From positions 100,899 to 164,898 of the forward strand of contig JBMHCC010000039.1 in assembly GCA_049890115.1 (NCBI GenBank): a DNA stretch of 64,000 bases, in the 5' to 3' direction. The stretch comes from UBA685 sp049890115. Its GTDB lineage: Bacteria; Pseudomonadota; Alphaproteobacteria; Puniceispirillales; Puniceispirillaceae. This document shows, one piece after another, positions 25,917 to 33,720 of the stretch (position 1 is its first letter; every line of letters starts with the position of its first letter). The position numbers and the translations under genes are program-made. The notes under the pieces are model-generated. The model made no database searches, was not told where the DNA came from, and saw only the letters and a program-made list of their open reading frames with translations.

Positions 25917-27164
25917 CTAAAAACGCAGCTCATGGCTTTGCGTTTGCGCACCTGTCATCAGCGCATGAAGGGCCCATACAGCCGCATCAAGCCTATCTGG
26001 TGATGGCTGATTATGCGGTGCTGATGGGCAAAAGCTAACCATCTGATCAACCAGTTCTGTAAACACCCCGCCATGCCAGATTTCACCTCTGGCATAGGCA
26101 GCGGCAATCGGCTCTGCTCGTGCTGCTTTTTGTTTCATTGCACGCACTGTGCGCACTGGCAAAGGCGTGCCATTTTGGCGCAATAAATGTGTGACCAAAT
26201 CACCACCTTGGTTAATCTCAACGACCACAGATTCAGCGCGCCATTGCTGGAAATACTGACGTATTTTCGCAGACCAAATATGCGGCGGCGCATTCAGGCT
26301 ATGATCTGCTAAAATCCAAAGCTGATTATCAATGGTTTTGCCAGCAATAATAATGCCTGTCTCATTTGCACCACCAATCGCAGGGTCAACACCAATGACA
26401 ATCCTGATAAATTGCGCACGCTCAGGCGGTTTTGCCACAATCGCTGCTAGCTGGGCTCTGCTAAAGAGCGCACCTGGATAATCTGCTAGCAATTCCCCAT
26501 CTAATTCTTGGCGCGCCAAATCAGACTGACCATAGGCCTGTCTCATCGCTGCGATAAAACCTTGTGCCAGATTGGCCTGATTTTCAACCGTTTTGCCAAC
26601 CACCAATGCTGTATCTGGTGCTTTTGCCAACTCAGCTAGCCAGCCAAGCGGGCGCGGTGTTGTGGTTGCCAGAATTTGCGGGCAATCACCTTTGCGCAAA
26701 CCAAGCATTAAATTATCCCATGCTTCGCTATAGCGCCATTTGGCAACCTCATCTGCCCAAGCAAAATGAAATTCAGGGCCACGCAACTGGCCAGGCGTAT
26801 CAGCTGAAAAACAACGTGCTATCGTACCATTTGGCCAAATAAGCTGGTTTTTTGATGAAAACCATTTGGGCCGCTCTTCCTCATGGCCGGTTTGCAAAAT
26901 ACCTGATGGCCCTTCGACCATCACATAGCGCACATCTGAGGCACTGCCGCCAACCAAACCAATATGCCTATCTTTAACACGTGCTAGCTGATGCACCCAT
27001 TCAGAGCCTGCTCTTGTTTTACCAAAACCACGTCCTGCTAATAACAACCACACCCGGAAATCGCGCTCTGGCGGTAATTGTTTATCACGTGCCCAAAACA
27101 GCCATTCTTGCGTGATGAAATGAAGCTCTTCATGGCTGGCATTCTTCAGAAGATGCTGGCGCAT
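25917..27164 (-). CDS. Phage terminase large subunit (GTA/HK97-type packaging ATPase-nuclease)
   Basis: TerL cuts and pumps DNA into procapsids. The protein has Walker A LLLAGRGFGKTRAGSEW, Walker B HFAWADEVAKW and coupling motif ILATTTPRP. It also has the nuclease acidic residues in VIGVDPAIGG, VVVEINQGGDLV and PDRLDAAVWAL, so all catalytic elements look intact. It is closest in style to the large terminase of alphaproteobacterial prophages and gene transfer agents (g2). The open frame reaches 27278; I chose the ATG at 27164 to limit overlap with the small subunit gene, leaving 415 aa. No procapsid genes are present. Confidence 0.9.
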   Translation of the reverse strand: MRQHLLKNASHEELHFITQEWLFWARDKQLPPERDFRVWLLLAGRGFGKTRAGSEWVHQLARVKDRHIGLVGGSASDVRYVMVEGPSGILQTGHEEERPKWFSSKNQLIWPNGTIARCFSADTPGQLRGPEFHFAWADEVAKWRYSEAWDNLMLGLRKGDCPQILATTTPRPLGWLAELAKAPDTALVVGKTVENQANLAQGFIAAMRQAYGQSDLARQELDGELLADYPGALFSRAQLAAIVAKPPERAQFIRIVIGVDPAIGGANETGIIIAGKTIDNQLWILADHSLNAPPHIWSAKIRQYFQQWRAESVVVEINQGGDLVTHLLRQNGTPLPVRTVRAMKQKAARAEPIAAAYARGEIWHGGVFTELVDQMVSFCPSAPHNQPSPDRLDAAVWALHALMTGAQTQSHELRF

Positions 27165-27615
27165 CTGCGGCCTCATCGCCAGCCATAAGTGCCGCAATCT
27201 GTCTGGCAAGCCTGTCTTGCATTGCCTCATAAGAAGGCCTATCTCCGCTATCATCATTAGGGCTGCTGGCCACATCACCAGCTAGCATTGCATGGCATGC
27301 AATCAAAAACCGTAACAATCCATCAGATGGTTTGCGAATGGTCGCGATTTGCTCACCATAATAAAAGCGCGGCTCTTCATGACCTATCAGAGCACGCTGG
27401 CGTGCCGCAAATAACAACCTATCTCCAGCTTGACGAAACGCATCGCGAACAGCTCTATCAAAGCTGGCATCACTATCACGCCAGCTGGCAATCATGCCAA
27501 ATTCCAATCCAGCAAACTCACAACAAATGGTGATATTGCCGCTCTGTGCCAAACAAAATAAAAAAGCATCTCTTTGCAGAGATGCTACATCCTTATCAGC
27601 GCAAGATGACGACAT
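27130..27615 (-). CDS. Phage terminase small subunit-like protein
   Basis: This 161-aa protein resembles small terminase subunits of alphaproteobacterial prophages. It has an N-terminal helix-turn-helix (RDAFLFCLAQSGNITICCEFAGLEFGMIASWRDSDASFDRAVRDAF), then the RLLFAARQRALIGHEEPRFYYGEQIATIRKPSDGLLRFLIACH region, and a variable Asp/Ala-rich tail. TerS normally recognises the packaging site and loads TerL. GGAAGT lies just before the ATG. A consensus promoter overlapped by a palindromic operator lies about 60 bases upstream. Confidence 0.85.
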   Translation of the reverse strand: MSSSCADKDVASLQRDAFLFCLAQSGNITICCEFAGLEFGMIASWRDSDASFDRAVRDAFRQAGDRLLFAARQRALIGHEEPRFYYGEQIATIRKPSDGLLRFLIACHAMLAGDVASSPNDDSGDRPSYEAMQDRLARQIAALMAGDEAADAPASSEECQP

Positions 27616-27671
27616 TACTTCCAGTTATAATAACCGATTGCTAACTTAGAATACCATCATTCCCAGTATAT

Positions 27672-27689
27672 AATAGGAAATATCCTATT
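27672..27689. promoter_or_regulatory. Palindromic operator O1 at the terS promoter
   Basis: AATAGGA-AATA-TCCTATT has 7-base perfect arms with a 4-base spacer. It covers the predicted -10 of the terS promoter. The same core, TAGGA-N4-TCCTA, recurs at 28143-28156 next to the repressor gene, so this is a probable binding site for that repressor. Confidence 0.6.
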
Positions 27690-27705
27690 TTGCACCATTT
27701 GTCAA
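27677..27705 (-). promoter_or_regulatory. Probable promoter for terS-terL
   Basis: On the minus strand a consensus TTGACA (27700-27705) is followed after 17 bases by TATTTC (27677-27682). The -35 overlaps the stop codon of the DUF6362-like gene and the -10 lies inside the palindrome O1. Confidence 0.5.
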
Positions 27706-28094
27706 GCGGTAAATTTTCTATCCTGATGTAATTTTTCCGCAAGCTCTGTTAAAGCGCGATAATGAAGCCTATTTAAATGGGTACGGCTTCTGCCAGTGCG
27801 CATCATTAATGCTTGCCATGGCACGCCAGCTGCTCTTGCAAAGAGCAGTCGTCTCTGCAATTCACTCATATCATAAAGCGCATCAATTATCCTGTAACAA
27901 TCTGATATATCTTGATTATTAGGAATATATTTCATATCACCGCGGCGCAAAATAGCACCTGTTCTGCTTTTGCGAATCATGTCAGGCCAGCCACAAATAT
28001 AACCAGAGGGCCTTTCGCGTGCATTAGATGGCAGTGCCTGTAATGTCATGACAGCACGTTCCAATCGCGCCTTTATGGCCGCTATTTTATTCAT
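27702..28094 (-). CDS. DUF6362-like phage-associated protein
   Basis: This 130-aa protein ends with a sigma/HTH-like module (DALYDMSELQRRLLFARAAGVPWQALMMRTGRSRTHLNRLHYRALTELAEKL) that matches the DUF6362 pattern found beside terminase genes in alphaproteobacterial prophages. The N-terminal half (ERPSGYICGWPDMIRK) is also typical. It lies upstream of terS on the same strand and is divergent from the S24 repressor. AAGGAAAGG precedes the ATG. A DNA-binding role is inferred from the helix-turn-helix look. Confidence 0.75.
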   Translation of the reverse strand: MNKIAAIKARLERAVMTLQALPSNARERPSGYICGWPDMIRKSRTGAILRRGDMKYIPNNQDISDCYRIIDALYDMSELQRRLLFARAAGVPWQALMMRTGRSRTHLNRLHYRALTELAEKLHQDRKFTA

Positions 28095-28142
28095 GATTAT
28101 GTACCTTTCCTTATCAATAGAAATAATATTGATTTTTTAACT

Positions 28143-28156
28143 TAGGATTTTTCCTA
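28143..28156. promoter_or_regulatory. Palindromic operator O2 between DUF6362 gene and repressor
   Basis: TAGGA-TTTT-TCCTA repeats the core and spacing of O1 and lies in the divergent intergenic region. It sits about 30 bases upstream of a TTGACA (28186-28191) facing the repressor gene; a further half-site TAGGT overlaps the approach to that -35. The site is bracketed by TATCAATAG (28112-28120) and CTATTGATA (28165-28173), a perfect 9-base inverted repeat. Confidence 0.55.
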
Positions 28157-28287
28157 TTATTATGCTATTGATACAAAAGGATAGGTTGACAATGACTATA
28201 TCAACTTGATTCAACAAGATGAGATGACAATTATCACAGGACGATTATCGCGAAATAAGGGACATTATTGCGCGATAGTGATGCGGC

Positions 28288-28980
28288 ATGATGAAACAAA
28301 AACCACTTTCAGCTGATAGAAAAGCCCTGCTAGCGGCACTTGATAGCTCTGATTATACATTTGCCAGCGCGTCACGTGCTGTGGGGCGTAATCAGGCTTA
28401 TTTGCATCAATTTATGTATCGCAACTCACCACGCATATTGCCTGAGGCGCTACGTCATCAGCTTGCACAATTATTACGTATTCCCCATCAAACATTACTA
28501 TCAGATAGCCAGCGCACCCAATTACCATCATCTGGCACTGAACAGATAAATGCCGATACTCTTACCATCCCGTTATTTGATATCCATAGTGCAGCAGGTG
28601 CAGCCAGTTTTTTGGACCACGCATCAGAACAGCCGATGGATAGCTGGCATTTCAGCCGCTCTGTGCTGCAATCATTGCCTCATAGCAATCTTGATAATCT
28701 GTCGCTGCTTCATGTGCGCGGCGACTCTATGTCACCGCTGCTAGAAGATGGTGATATCATCATGATTGATAGAGGCCAGATTCACCCTGAACCAGCTGGT
28801 ATTTTTGTGCTTGATGATGGCTTTGGGTTAGTTGTCAAACGCCTTGTCTTGATTGCAGATGAGCGTGCACCGCGTGTGCGCATCATATCTGTTAATCCAG
28901 ATTTTGTGCCCTATCGCAGAGCGCTTGATGAGATTAGAATCATTGGCCGTGTGATATGGATGGCGCGCAGCTTGAAGTAA
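28288..28980 (+). CDS. S24-type self-cleaving phage repressor (LexA/CI-like)
   Basis: The 230-aa protein joins an N-terminal DNA-binding domain (FASASRAVGRNQAYLHQFMYRNSP) to an S24 peptidase domain. The autocleavage Ala-Gly (103-104 in HSAAGAAS), the nucleophile Ser147 in RGDSMSPLLEDGDIIMID and Lys184 in LVVKRL are all present, so RecA-stimulated inactivation after DNA damage is expected from the family. Divergent orientation and shared palindromes make it the probable regulator of the DUF6362/terminase genes. The alternative start at the second Met is three bases on. Confidence 0.88.
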   Translation: MMKQKPLSADRKALLAALDSSDYTFASASRAVGRNQAYLHQFMYRNSPRILPEALRHQLAQLLRIPHQTLLSDSQRTQLPSSGTEQINADTLTIPLFDIHSAAGAASFLDHASEQPMDSWHFSRSVLQSLPHSNLDNLSLLHVRGDSMSPLLEDGDIIMIDRGQIHPEPAGIFVLDDGFGLVVKRLVLIADERAPRVRIISVNPDFVPYRRALDEIRIIGRVIWMARSLK

Positions 28981-29055
28981 TGCTACATCTTGGCATAACG
29001 CCGCGCAATGGCATGTATCAGGCTGACAAAGTCATAATGGGCAAGAGGTGATATC

Positions 29056-30486
29056 ATGGCACCACCATATCGCAAAGCTGGTCAAAAACGTCGCAAACCA
29101 CGCCAGCACTCTAGCAACTCTACTGGAAAATCTGGTGGCAGGTTACCCGCTAATGCGCCGCCAATAGAGGTGACAATTACTGGCCTTGGCGGCAAAGGCG
29201 ACGGGATTGGCACAGCTAACTATACCCATCATTATCAGACAAAATCACATCTTGTTTTTGTGCCAAACAGCCTGCCTGATGAAACCATTATCGCCCAGCC
29301 AACCAGCCTGACAGGGCAAGGCATTCAAGCTGATTTAATAGAATTACAATCAGCCTCCCCACACCGCAAAGACCCTGACTGCCAGGCAGCGCCTGCCTGT
29401 GGCGGTTGCCAATTCCAACATATGAAGCGCCCAGCCTATGATGCTTGGAAAGGGGATCATGTCACATCCATCTTAGATAAACATCACATTAAACCAGCAG
29501 AATGGCGAGCGACTTATCATGCTGAGATGAATAGCCGGCGGCGCACCAGATTGGCATTTCGCAAACGCCGTGATGATGTGCTAATCGGGTTTCGCGGCCG
29601 TGCCAGCCATATCATAATCGCGCCAGAGAGCTGTGTTATTCTGGCACCAGAGCTGTTGGAATGTCGCACGCAATGTCAGGATAAGTTATTATCTTTATTG
29701 CCAACTGGCACAGTGGGTGAGGTTGAGATAACGCTGTGTGATAATGGCTGTGATGTGCGCTTAGTTCTGGCTGAGATACCCCAGCGTGATATCCTGACAG
29801 ACCTGACCTTAGCTGCCAGCCAGACAGATATCATCAGGCTATCTTATGGCACATCATCTGATGAAATTAACTTGCTTTATGTCAAACAGACACCTGTTAT
29901 TGCTTGGCAGATGCCAGATGGTGCCACATCAGACAAGGTTACTTTGGCCCCTGCCCCTGCTAGCTTCCTGCAGGCAGATAGCGGTGCTGAAACACAGATG
30001 AAAGCCGATATTTTTGAAGCCTTATCAGGGGCAAATGCGGTGTTAGATCTGTTTTGTGGCAGTGGCACACTCAGCCTGCCTTTGCTATTTCAAGACAACC
30101 CGCCAGCACGGCTAGATGCTTATGATACGGGCGAAGATGCCATTGCCAGCTTTACCCAAATGGCACATCACGCTGGTCATGCGATGCGGCTCTCTGCCAA
30201 GCGCCGCAATTTATTCGAAGCCCCTTTGACAGATAAAGAATTAGAAGGGTTTGATGCGGTTATTATTGACCCGCCTCGTGCTGGTGCTGCTGCTCAGATG
30301 CCTGCTATTGCCAGAAGCCAAATTGCAAAAATCATGATGGTATCTTGTAATCCCTATAGTTTTGCCAAAGATGCCACGATTTTGACCCAAGCTGGCTATC
30401 ATTGTCGCTGGCTGCGCTTGGTTGACCAGTTTTTATTAACAGCTCATTGTGAACTCATCGCTTTATTTGAAAGAGATGAGGCATGA
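29056..30486 (+). CDS. RlmD/RumA-like RNA (uracil-5-)-methyltransferase
   Basis: This 476-aa class I SAM-dependent RNA methyltransferase has a basic N-terminal tail (KAGQKRRKPRQHSSN), a TRAM-like domain (IEVTITGLGGKGDGIG) and an iron-sulfur Cys cluster in DPDCQAAPACGGCQFQHM. It also has the SAM motif VLDLFCGSGTLSLPL, the IIDPPRAGA motif and the catalytic Cys in MMVSCNPYSFAKD. The target is likely a 23S rRNA or tRNA uridine. AGAGGTG precedes the ATG. Its last four bases overlap the next gene. Confidence 0.9.
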   Translation: MAPPYRKAGQKRRKPRQHSSNSTGKSGGRLPANAPPIEVTITGLGGKGDGIGTANYTHHYQTKSHLVFVPNSLPDETIIAQPTSLTGQGIQADLIELQSASPHRKDPDCQAAPACGGCQFQHMKRPAYDAWKGDHVTSILDKHHIKPAEWRATYHAEMNSRRRTRLAFRKRRDDVLIGFRGRASHIIIAPESCVILAPELLECRTQCQDKLLSLLPTGTVGEVEITLCDNGCDVRLVLAEIPQRDILTDLTLAASQTDIIRLSYGTSSDEINLLYVKQTPVIAWQMPDGATSDKVTLAPAPASFLQADSGAETQMKADIFEALSGANAVLDLFCGSGTLSLPLLFQDNPPARLDAYDTGEDAIASFTQMAHHAGHAMRLSAKRRNLFEAPLTDKELEGFDAVIIDPPRAGAAAQMPAIARSQIAKIMMVSCNPYSFAKDATILTQAGYHCRWLRLVDQFLLTAHCELIALFERDEA

Positions 30487-30710
30487 AAAAGCACACATTG
30501 ACCATTCGTGGTCATGCAACCTCAATTTCGCTAGAGGATATTTTCTGGCAAGCACTCAAAGATGAAGCTGCCAGCCAGAATTTATCAATCGCTGCTCTGG
30601 TTGCACGCATTGATGAGACACGCAAAACAGGCCTGTCATCTGCGATTCGTGTCTATTTATTCAAACGCTTGGCAGATAGGAACGAATCAGGCAAGCTTAC
30701 CCCTCTTTAG
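30483..30710 (+). CDS. Ribbon-helix-helix domain protein
   Basis: The 75-aa protein fits the RHH_4 type: HTLTIRGHATSISLEDIFWQALKDEAASQNLSIAALVARIDETR followed by GLSSAIRVYLFKRL. A short beta strand plus two helices could form a dimeric DNA-binding fold. It overlaps the methyltransferase stop by four bases (ATGA), so the two are coupled. Such proteins are common in alphaproteobacteria, but targets are unknown. Confidence 0.75.
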   Translation: MKKHTLTIRGHATSISLEDIFWQALKDEAASQNLSIAALVARIDETRKTGLSSAIRVYLFKRLADRNESGKLTPL

Positions 30711-30742
30711 ATCGTAAAAACGCAGTTAGGGCGTCAACGCTT

Positions 30743-31489
30743 ATGAATATTGGCATTCTGCAAACAGGACATAATAACCCCGCTTTGCCGCTGACGTTGC
30801 GCAGCTATCCGAAGATGTTTCACGATCTGATGACAGCGCAAGATGGCTCAGATGAGTTACTATTGAAAAATTATCCTGTTGTGGATGGTATCTTTCCCAA
30901 TGCGCCTGATGATCATGATGGCTATATCATTACCGGCTCACGCCACGGCGTTTATGAGCCTCATGATTTTATTGCGCCTTTAAAGTCATTTATCCAAACT
31001 TGTTTTGCCCGCCATATTCCGCAAATTGGTATTTGTTTTGGTCATCAGATTATTGCTGAAGCCCTTGGTGGCAAGGTCATTAAATCACCAAAGGGCTGGG
31101 GTGTCGGCATTCGCAAAGTCAATGTCGTCAAAACAGCAAACTGGATGACTAATGCCCCTCATACAATAGATCTCATCTATTTCCATCAGGATCAAGTTAT
31201 CGATTTGCCTGATGGAGCTGAGATAGTTGCGGGGGATGATTTTTGCCCTTTTGCTGGTTTTGCGATTGATGACCGTATTTTCACATTACAAGGTCATCCA
31301 GAATTTGATGAAGGCTATGTGCATGAATTGCTGGCAATCAGAGGAAGTGACATGGATGACACTGTCAGGCAAACCGCCTCAGATAGTTTGTCACTTGGCC
31401 ATGATGGCTTGCTGGCAGGCGAATGGATGCTTCGCTTTCTTAAACAGGCTATGCAGAAATCCAAACAGCCTAAACGCGAAATTGCCTAA
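30743..31489 (+). CDS. Class I glutamine amidotransferase-like protein
   Basis: This 248-aa stand-alone GATase1 domain resembles GuaA N-domain-like enzymes. The nucleophile elbow is QIGICFGHQIIAEALGG (Cys about 98), and the catalytic His lies in LQGHPEFDEGYV. It begins MNIGILQTGHNNPALPLTLRSYPKMF. There is no synthetase partner encoded beside it, so the acceptor substrate is unknown; gamma-glutamyl hydrolase activity is an alternative. Confidence 0.85.
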   Translation: MNIGILQTGHNNPALPLTLRSYPKMFHDLMTAQDGSDELLLKNYPVVDGIFPNAPDDHDGYIITGSRHGVYEPHDFIAPLKSFIQTCFARHIPQIGICFGHQIIAEALGGKVIKSPKGWGVGIRKVNVVKTANWMTNAPHTIDLIYFHQDQVIDLPDGAEIVAGDDFCPFAGFAIDDRIFTLQGHPEFDEGYVHELLAIRGSDMDDTVRQTASDSLSLGHDGLLAGEWMLRFLKQAMQKSKQPKREIA

Positions 31490-31534
31490 TCGCTCTCTTG
31501 CCTTGTTTCCCTTATTGTTTTTTAGGATTCTGAC

Positions 31535-33553
31535 ATGACCATTGTATTGGGACTTGATACTGGTGGCACTTTTACAGATGCTGCTTTGCTTGACACAGCA
31601 TCAGGCACTTTGCTTGCCAAAGCAAAATCATTAACCACACGCAATGATCTTGCGATTGGTGTTGGCGGCGCTATGCAGCAGGTGGTGGAAGAATGGGGCG
31701 GCAGCCCTGCTGATATTGGTCTGGTATCCTTATCAACAACGCTTGCAACTAATGCGGTTGTCGAAGGTGTCGGCGGGCGTGTTGGCCTTATTCTGATTGG
31801 CTTTGATGAAGGCGCCTTAGAGCGTGCTGATTTGGCAAAAGCACTTGGCAGTGACCCTTATATCTTTGTAACAGGCGGTCATCGCAATGATGGCGCACCG
31901 CAAGCTGCTTTGGATAAAGAAGCTTTGCAAAAAGCAGCTGATGATCTGAAAGAAGATGTGTCAGCTTTTGCAGTGGCAAGTCATTTTGCAACCCGTAATC
32001 CAGAACATGAAATCGCGGCAAAAGAGATTTTGCGCGACCATACAGGCTTGCCTGTCACCTGTTCTCATGAATTATCATCATCTCTTGGCGGGCCGCGCCG
32101 CGCGCTGACAGCGATGCTAAATGCCAGATTGATCAATCTGCTCGAACAATTAATCGAAGCCACAGCCAGACGCATGACAGATTTATCACTTACTTGTCCA
32201 CTGATGGTGGTGAAAGGTGATGGCTCATTGCTTCATGCTGAATTTGCCAAATCACGTCCTGTTGAGACTGTCTTATCAGGGCCAGCAGCCTCACAAGCTG
32301 GCGCAGCATTTCTGGCTGGTGCCAAAACAGCACTTGTCACAGATATTGGCGGCACAACAACAGATATCGCCTATTTGCGTGATGGGGCACCAGGGTTAAA
32401 TGCTGATGGCGCCTATGTTGGTGGCTGGCGCACAATGGTAGAGGCTGCTGATATCCGCACTTCTGGCCTTGGCGGTGATTCAGAGGTTCAGCCTTTGACA
32501 AGAGGGCTGCAAAAAGGCCTCAGCCTTGGGCCACGGCGTGCCATCCCACTATCATTACTGGCAAGAGACTGGCCACAAGCTATCAGCCATCTTGAAGATC
32601 AGCTGGCAAGTCCTGTGCCACAAGCAACAGATGGCCGCTTTATCATACCAATGATGCCAAATGGCATTCCAAGCTGGCTTACCAAAGCAGAGCAACGTTT
32701 TGCCAAAGCAGCTATTGAAGCTGGCCCCTCTCCTGTGGCTGATATTGCCTCATCTCAGGTGGCACTTGGTGCCGTTGACAGGCTGATCAGCCGTGGTCTT
32801 TTGGCATTATCATCATTCACCCCAACAGATGCTGCCCATGTCTTAGGGCTATTTGATGAGTTTGAACAAAAAGCTGCACATCTTGGTGCAAAACTTCTTA
32901 GCCGGCAAAAAAATGGCATTGGTGATGCTCATGCTGAAACAGCTGAAGAGATCGCCACTCATACACTTGATGAGCTAACAACCAAAAGCGCACTGGCATT
33001 ACTTGATGCTGCCATGGTGCAAGATGGCTGGCCTGAAAGCATGGCAAGCCAATCAAGCTATATACGCTCTATGATTAGTAAAAAACAAGATAGCACAAGC
33101 AAAGCCACCGCGCCTTTGGTCAATGCCACAACCACTTTATCAATCCCTCTTATCGCACTTGGCGCATCTGCTAGCACACATTATCCAGCGATTGCCGAAC
33201 GGCTATCAGCTACGTTAATTGTGCCTGATCATGCTGATGTTGCAGGTGCTGTCGGAGCAGCTGCTGGCTCTGTCAGACAACGTGTTATGATCACAGTCAC
33301 ACAGCCAGCTGAAGGGCGGTTCCGTGTCCATCTGCCAGATGGGCCAAAAGATGTGAAAGAAAGAGATGAGGCATTAACTCTGGCACGTAATTCTGCTAGT
33401 GATATTGCCCGCAACCGCGCCTTGTCAGCTGGTGCAACAGAGATTGAATTGGCAGTCTCAGAGCATCTGAATGAGGTGGAAATTGGCGATGGCAAAACCT
33501 TATTCATTGAAGGGTTAATCCAAGCACAAGCATCAGGTGCGCCATCAGCATAA
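31535..33553 (+). CDS. Hydantoinase/5-oxoprolinase HyuA-like protein
   Basis: This 672-aa ATP-dependent amidohydrolase-family subunit has the N-terminal ASKHA-type phosphate loop VLGLDTGGTFTDAALLD and the second nucleotide motif TDIGGTTTDIAYLRDG near residue 270. Family members cleave hydantoins, oxoproline or related lactams, or carboxylate acetone-like substrates, usually with a HyuB partner. No HyuB gene lies in the window, so this is an orphan copy or one with an unlinked partner. TTAGGA precedes the ATG. Confidence 0.87.
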   Translation: MTIVLGLDTGGTFTDAALLDTASGTLLAKAKSLTTRNDLAIGVGGAMQQVVEEWGGSPADIGLVSLSTTLATNAVVEGVGGRVGLILIGFDEGALERADLAKALGSDPYIFVTGGHRNDGAPQAALDKEALQKAADDLKEDVSAFAVASHFATRNPEHEIAAKEILRDHTGLPVTCSHELSSSLGGPRRALTAMLNARLINLLEQLIEATARRMTDLSLTCPLMVVKGDGSLLHAEFAKSRPVETVLSGPAASQAGAAFLAGAKTALVTDIGGTTTDIAYLRDGAPGLNADGAYVGGWRTMVEAADIRTSGLGGDSEVQPLTRGLQKGLSLGPRRAIPLSLLARDWPQAISHLEDQLASPVPQATDGRFIIPMMPNGIPSWLTKAEQRFAKAAIEAGPSPVADIASSQVALGAVDRLISRGLLALSSFTPTDAAHVLGLFDEFEQKAAHLGAKLLSRQKNGIGDAHAETAEEIATHTLDELTTKSALALLDAAMVQDGWPESMASQSSYIRSMISKKQDSTSKATAPLVNATTTLSIPLIALGASASTHYPAIAERLSATLIVPDHADVAGAVGAAAGSVRQRVMITVTQPAEGRFRVHLPDGPKDVKERDEALTLARNSASDIARNRALSAGATEIELAVSEHLNEVEIGDGKTLFIEGLIQAQASGAPSA

Positions 33554-33669
33554 CCGAAAATTAGCATCTGCCTTTTCAGCTATGATAAGGGGGCTGTTCA
33601 CGCAAATGTGAATAGCAGTATGTGTTTTCGCCTTTATTTTGCCGCAATGACAGGCCAATCTGTCACTGA

Positions 33670-33712
33670 TAGCGTAGCATTATAAAAGGGCATAGCGCAG
33701 CATTATAAAGGG
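33670..33712 (+). repeat. Tandem duplication in the msrP leader
   Basis: TAGCGTAGCATTATAAAAGGG (33670-33690, one base of difference and one insertion relative to copy two) is followed after two bases by TAGCGCAGCATTATAAAGGG (33693-33712). The second copy carries the AAAGGG ribosome-binding site of msrP eight bases or so before its ATG; both copies contain TATAAA. Confidence 0.85.
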
Positions 33713-33720
33713 AGCGTTGG

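Noticed and set aside
26564..26842. Plus-strand ORF inside terL
   Set aside because: It is antisense to a gene with intact catalytic motifs, and its composition mirrors the complementary coding strand.
27130..27278. TerL starting at 27278 with a 149-base overlap with terS
   Set aside because: The overlap is too long, and the terminase homology begins after residue 39; an internal ATG is more likely.
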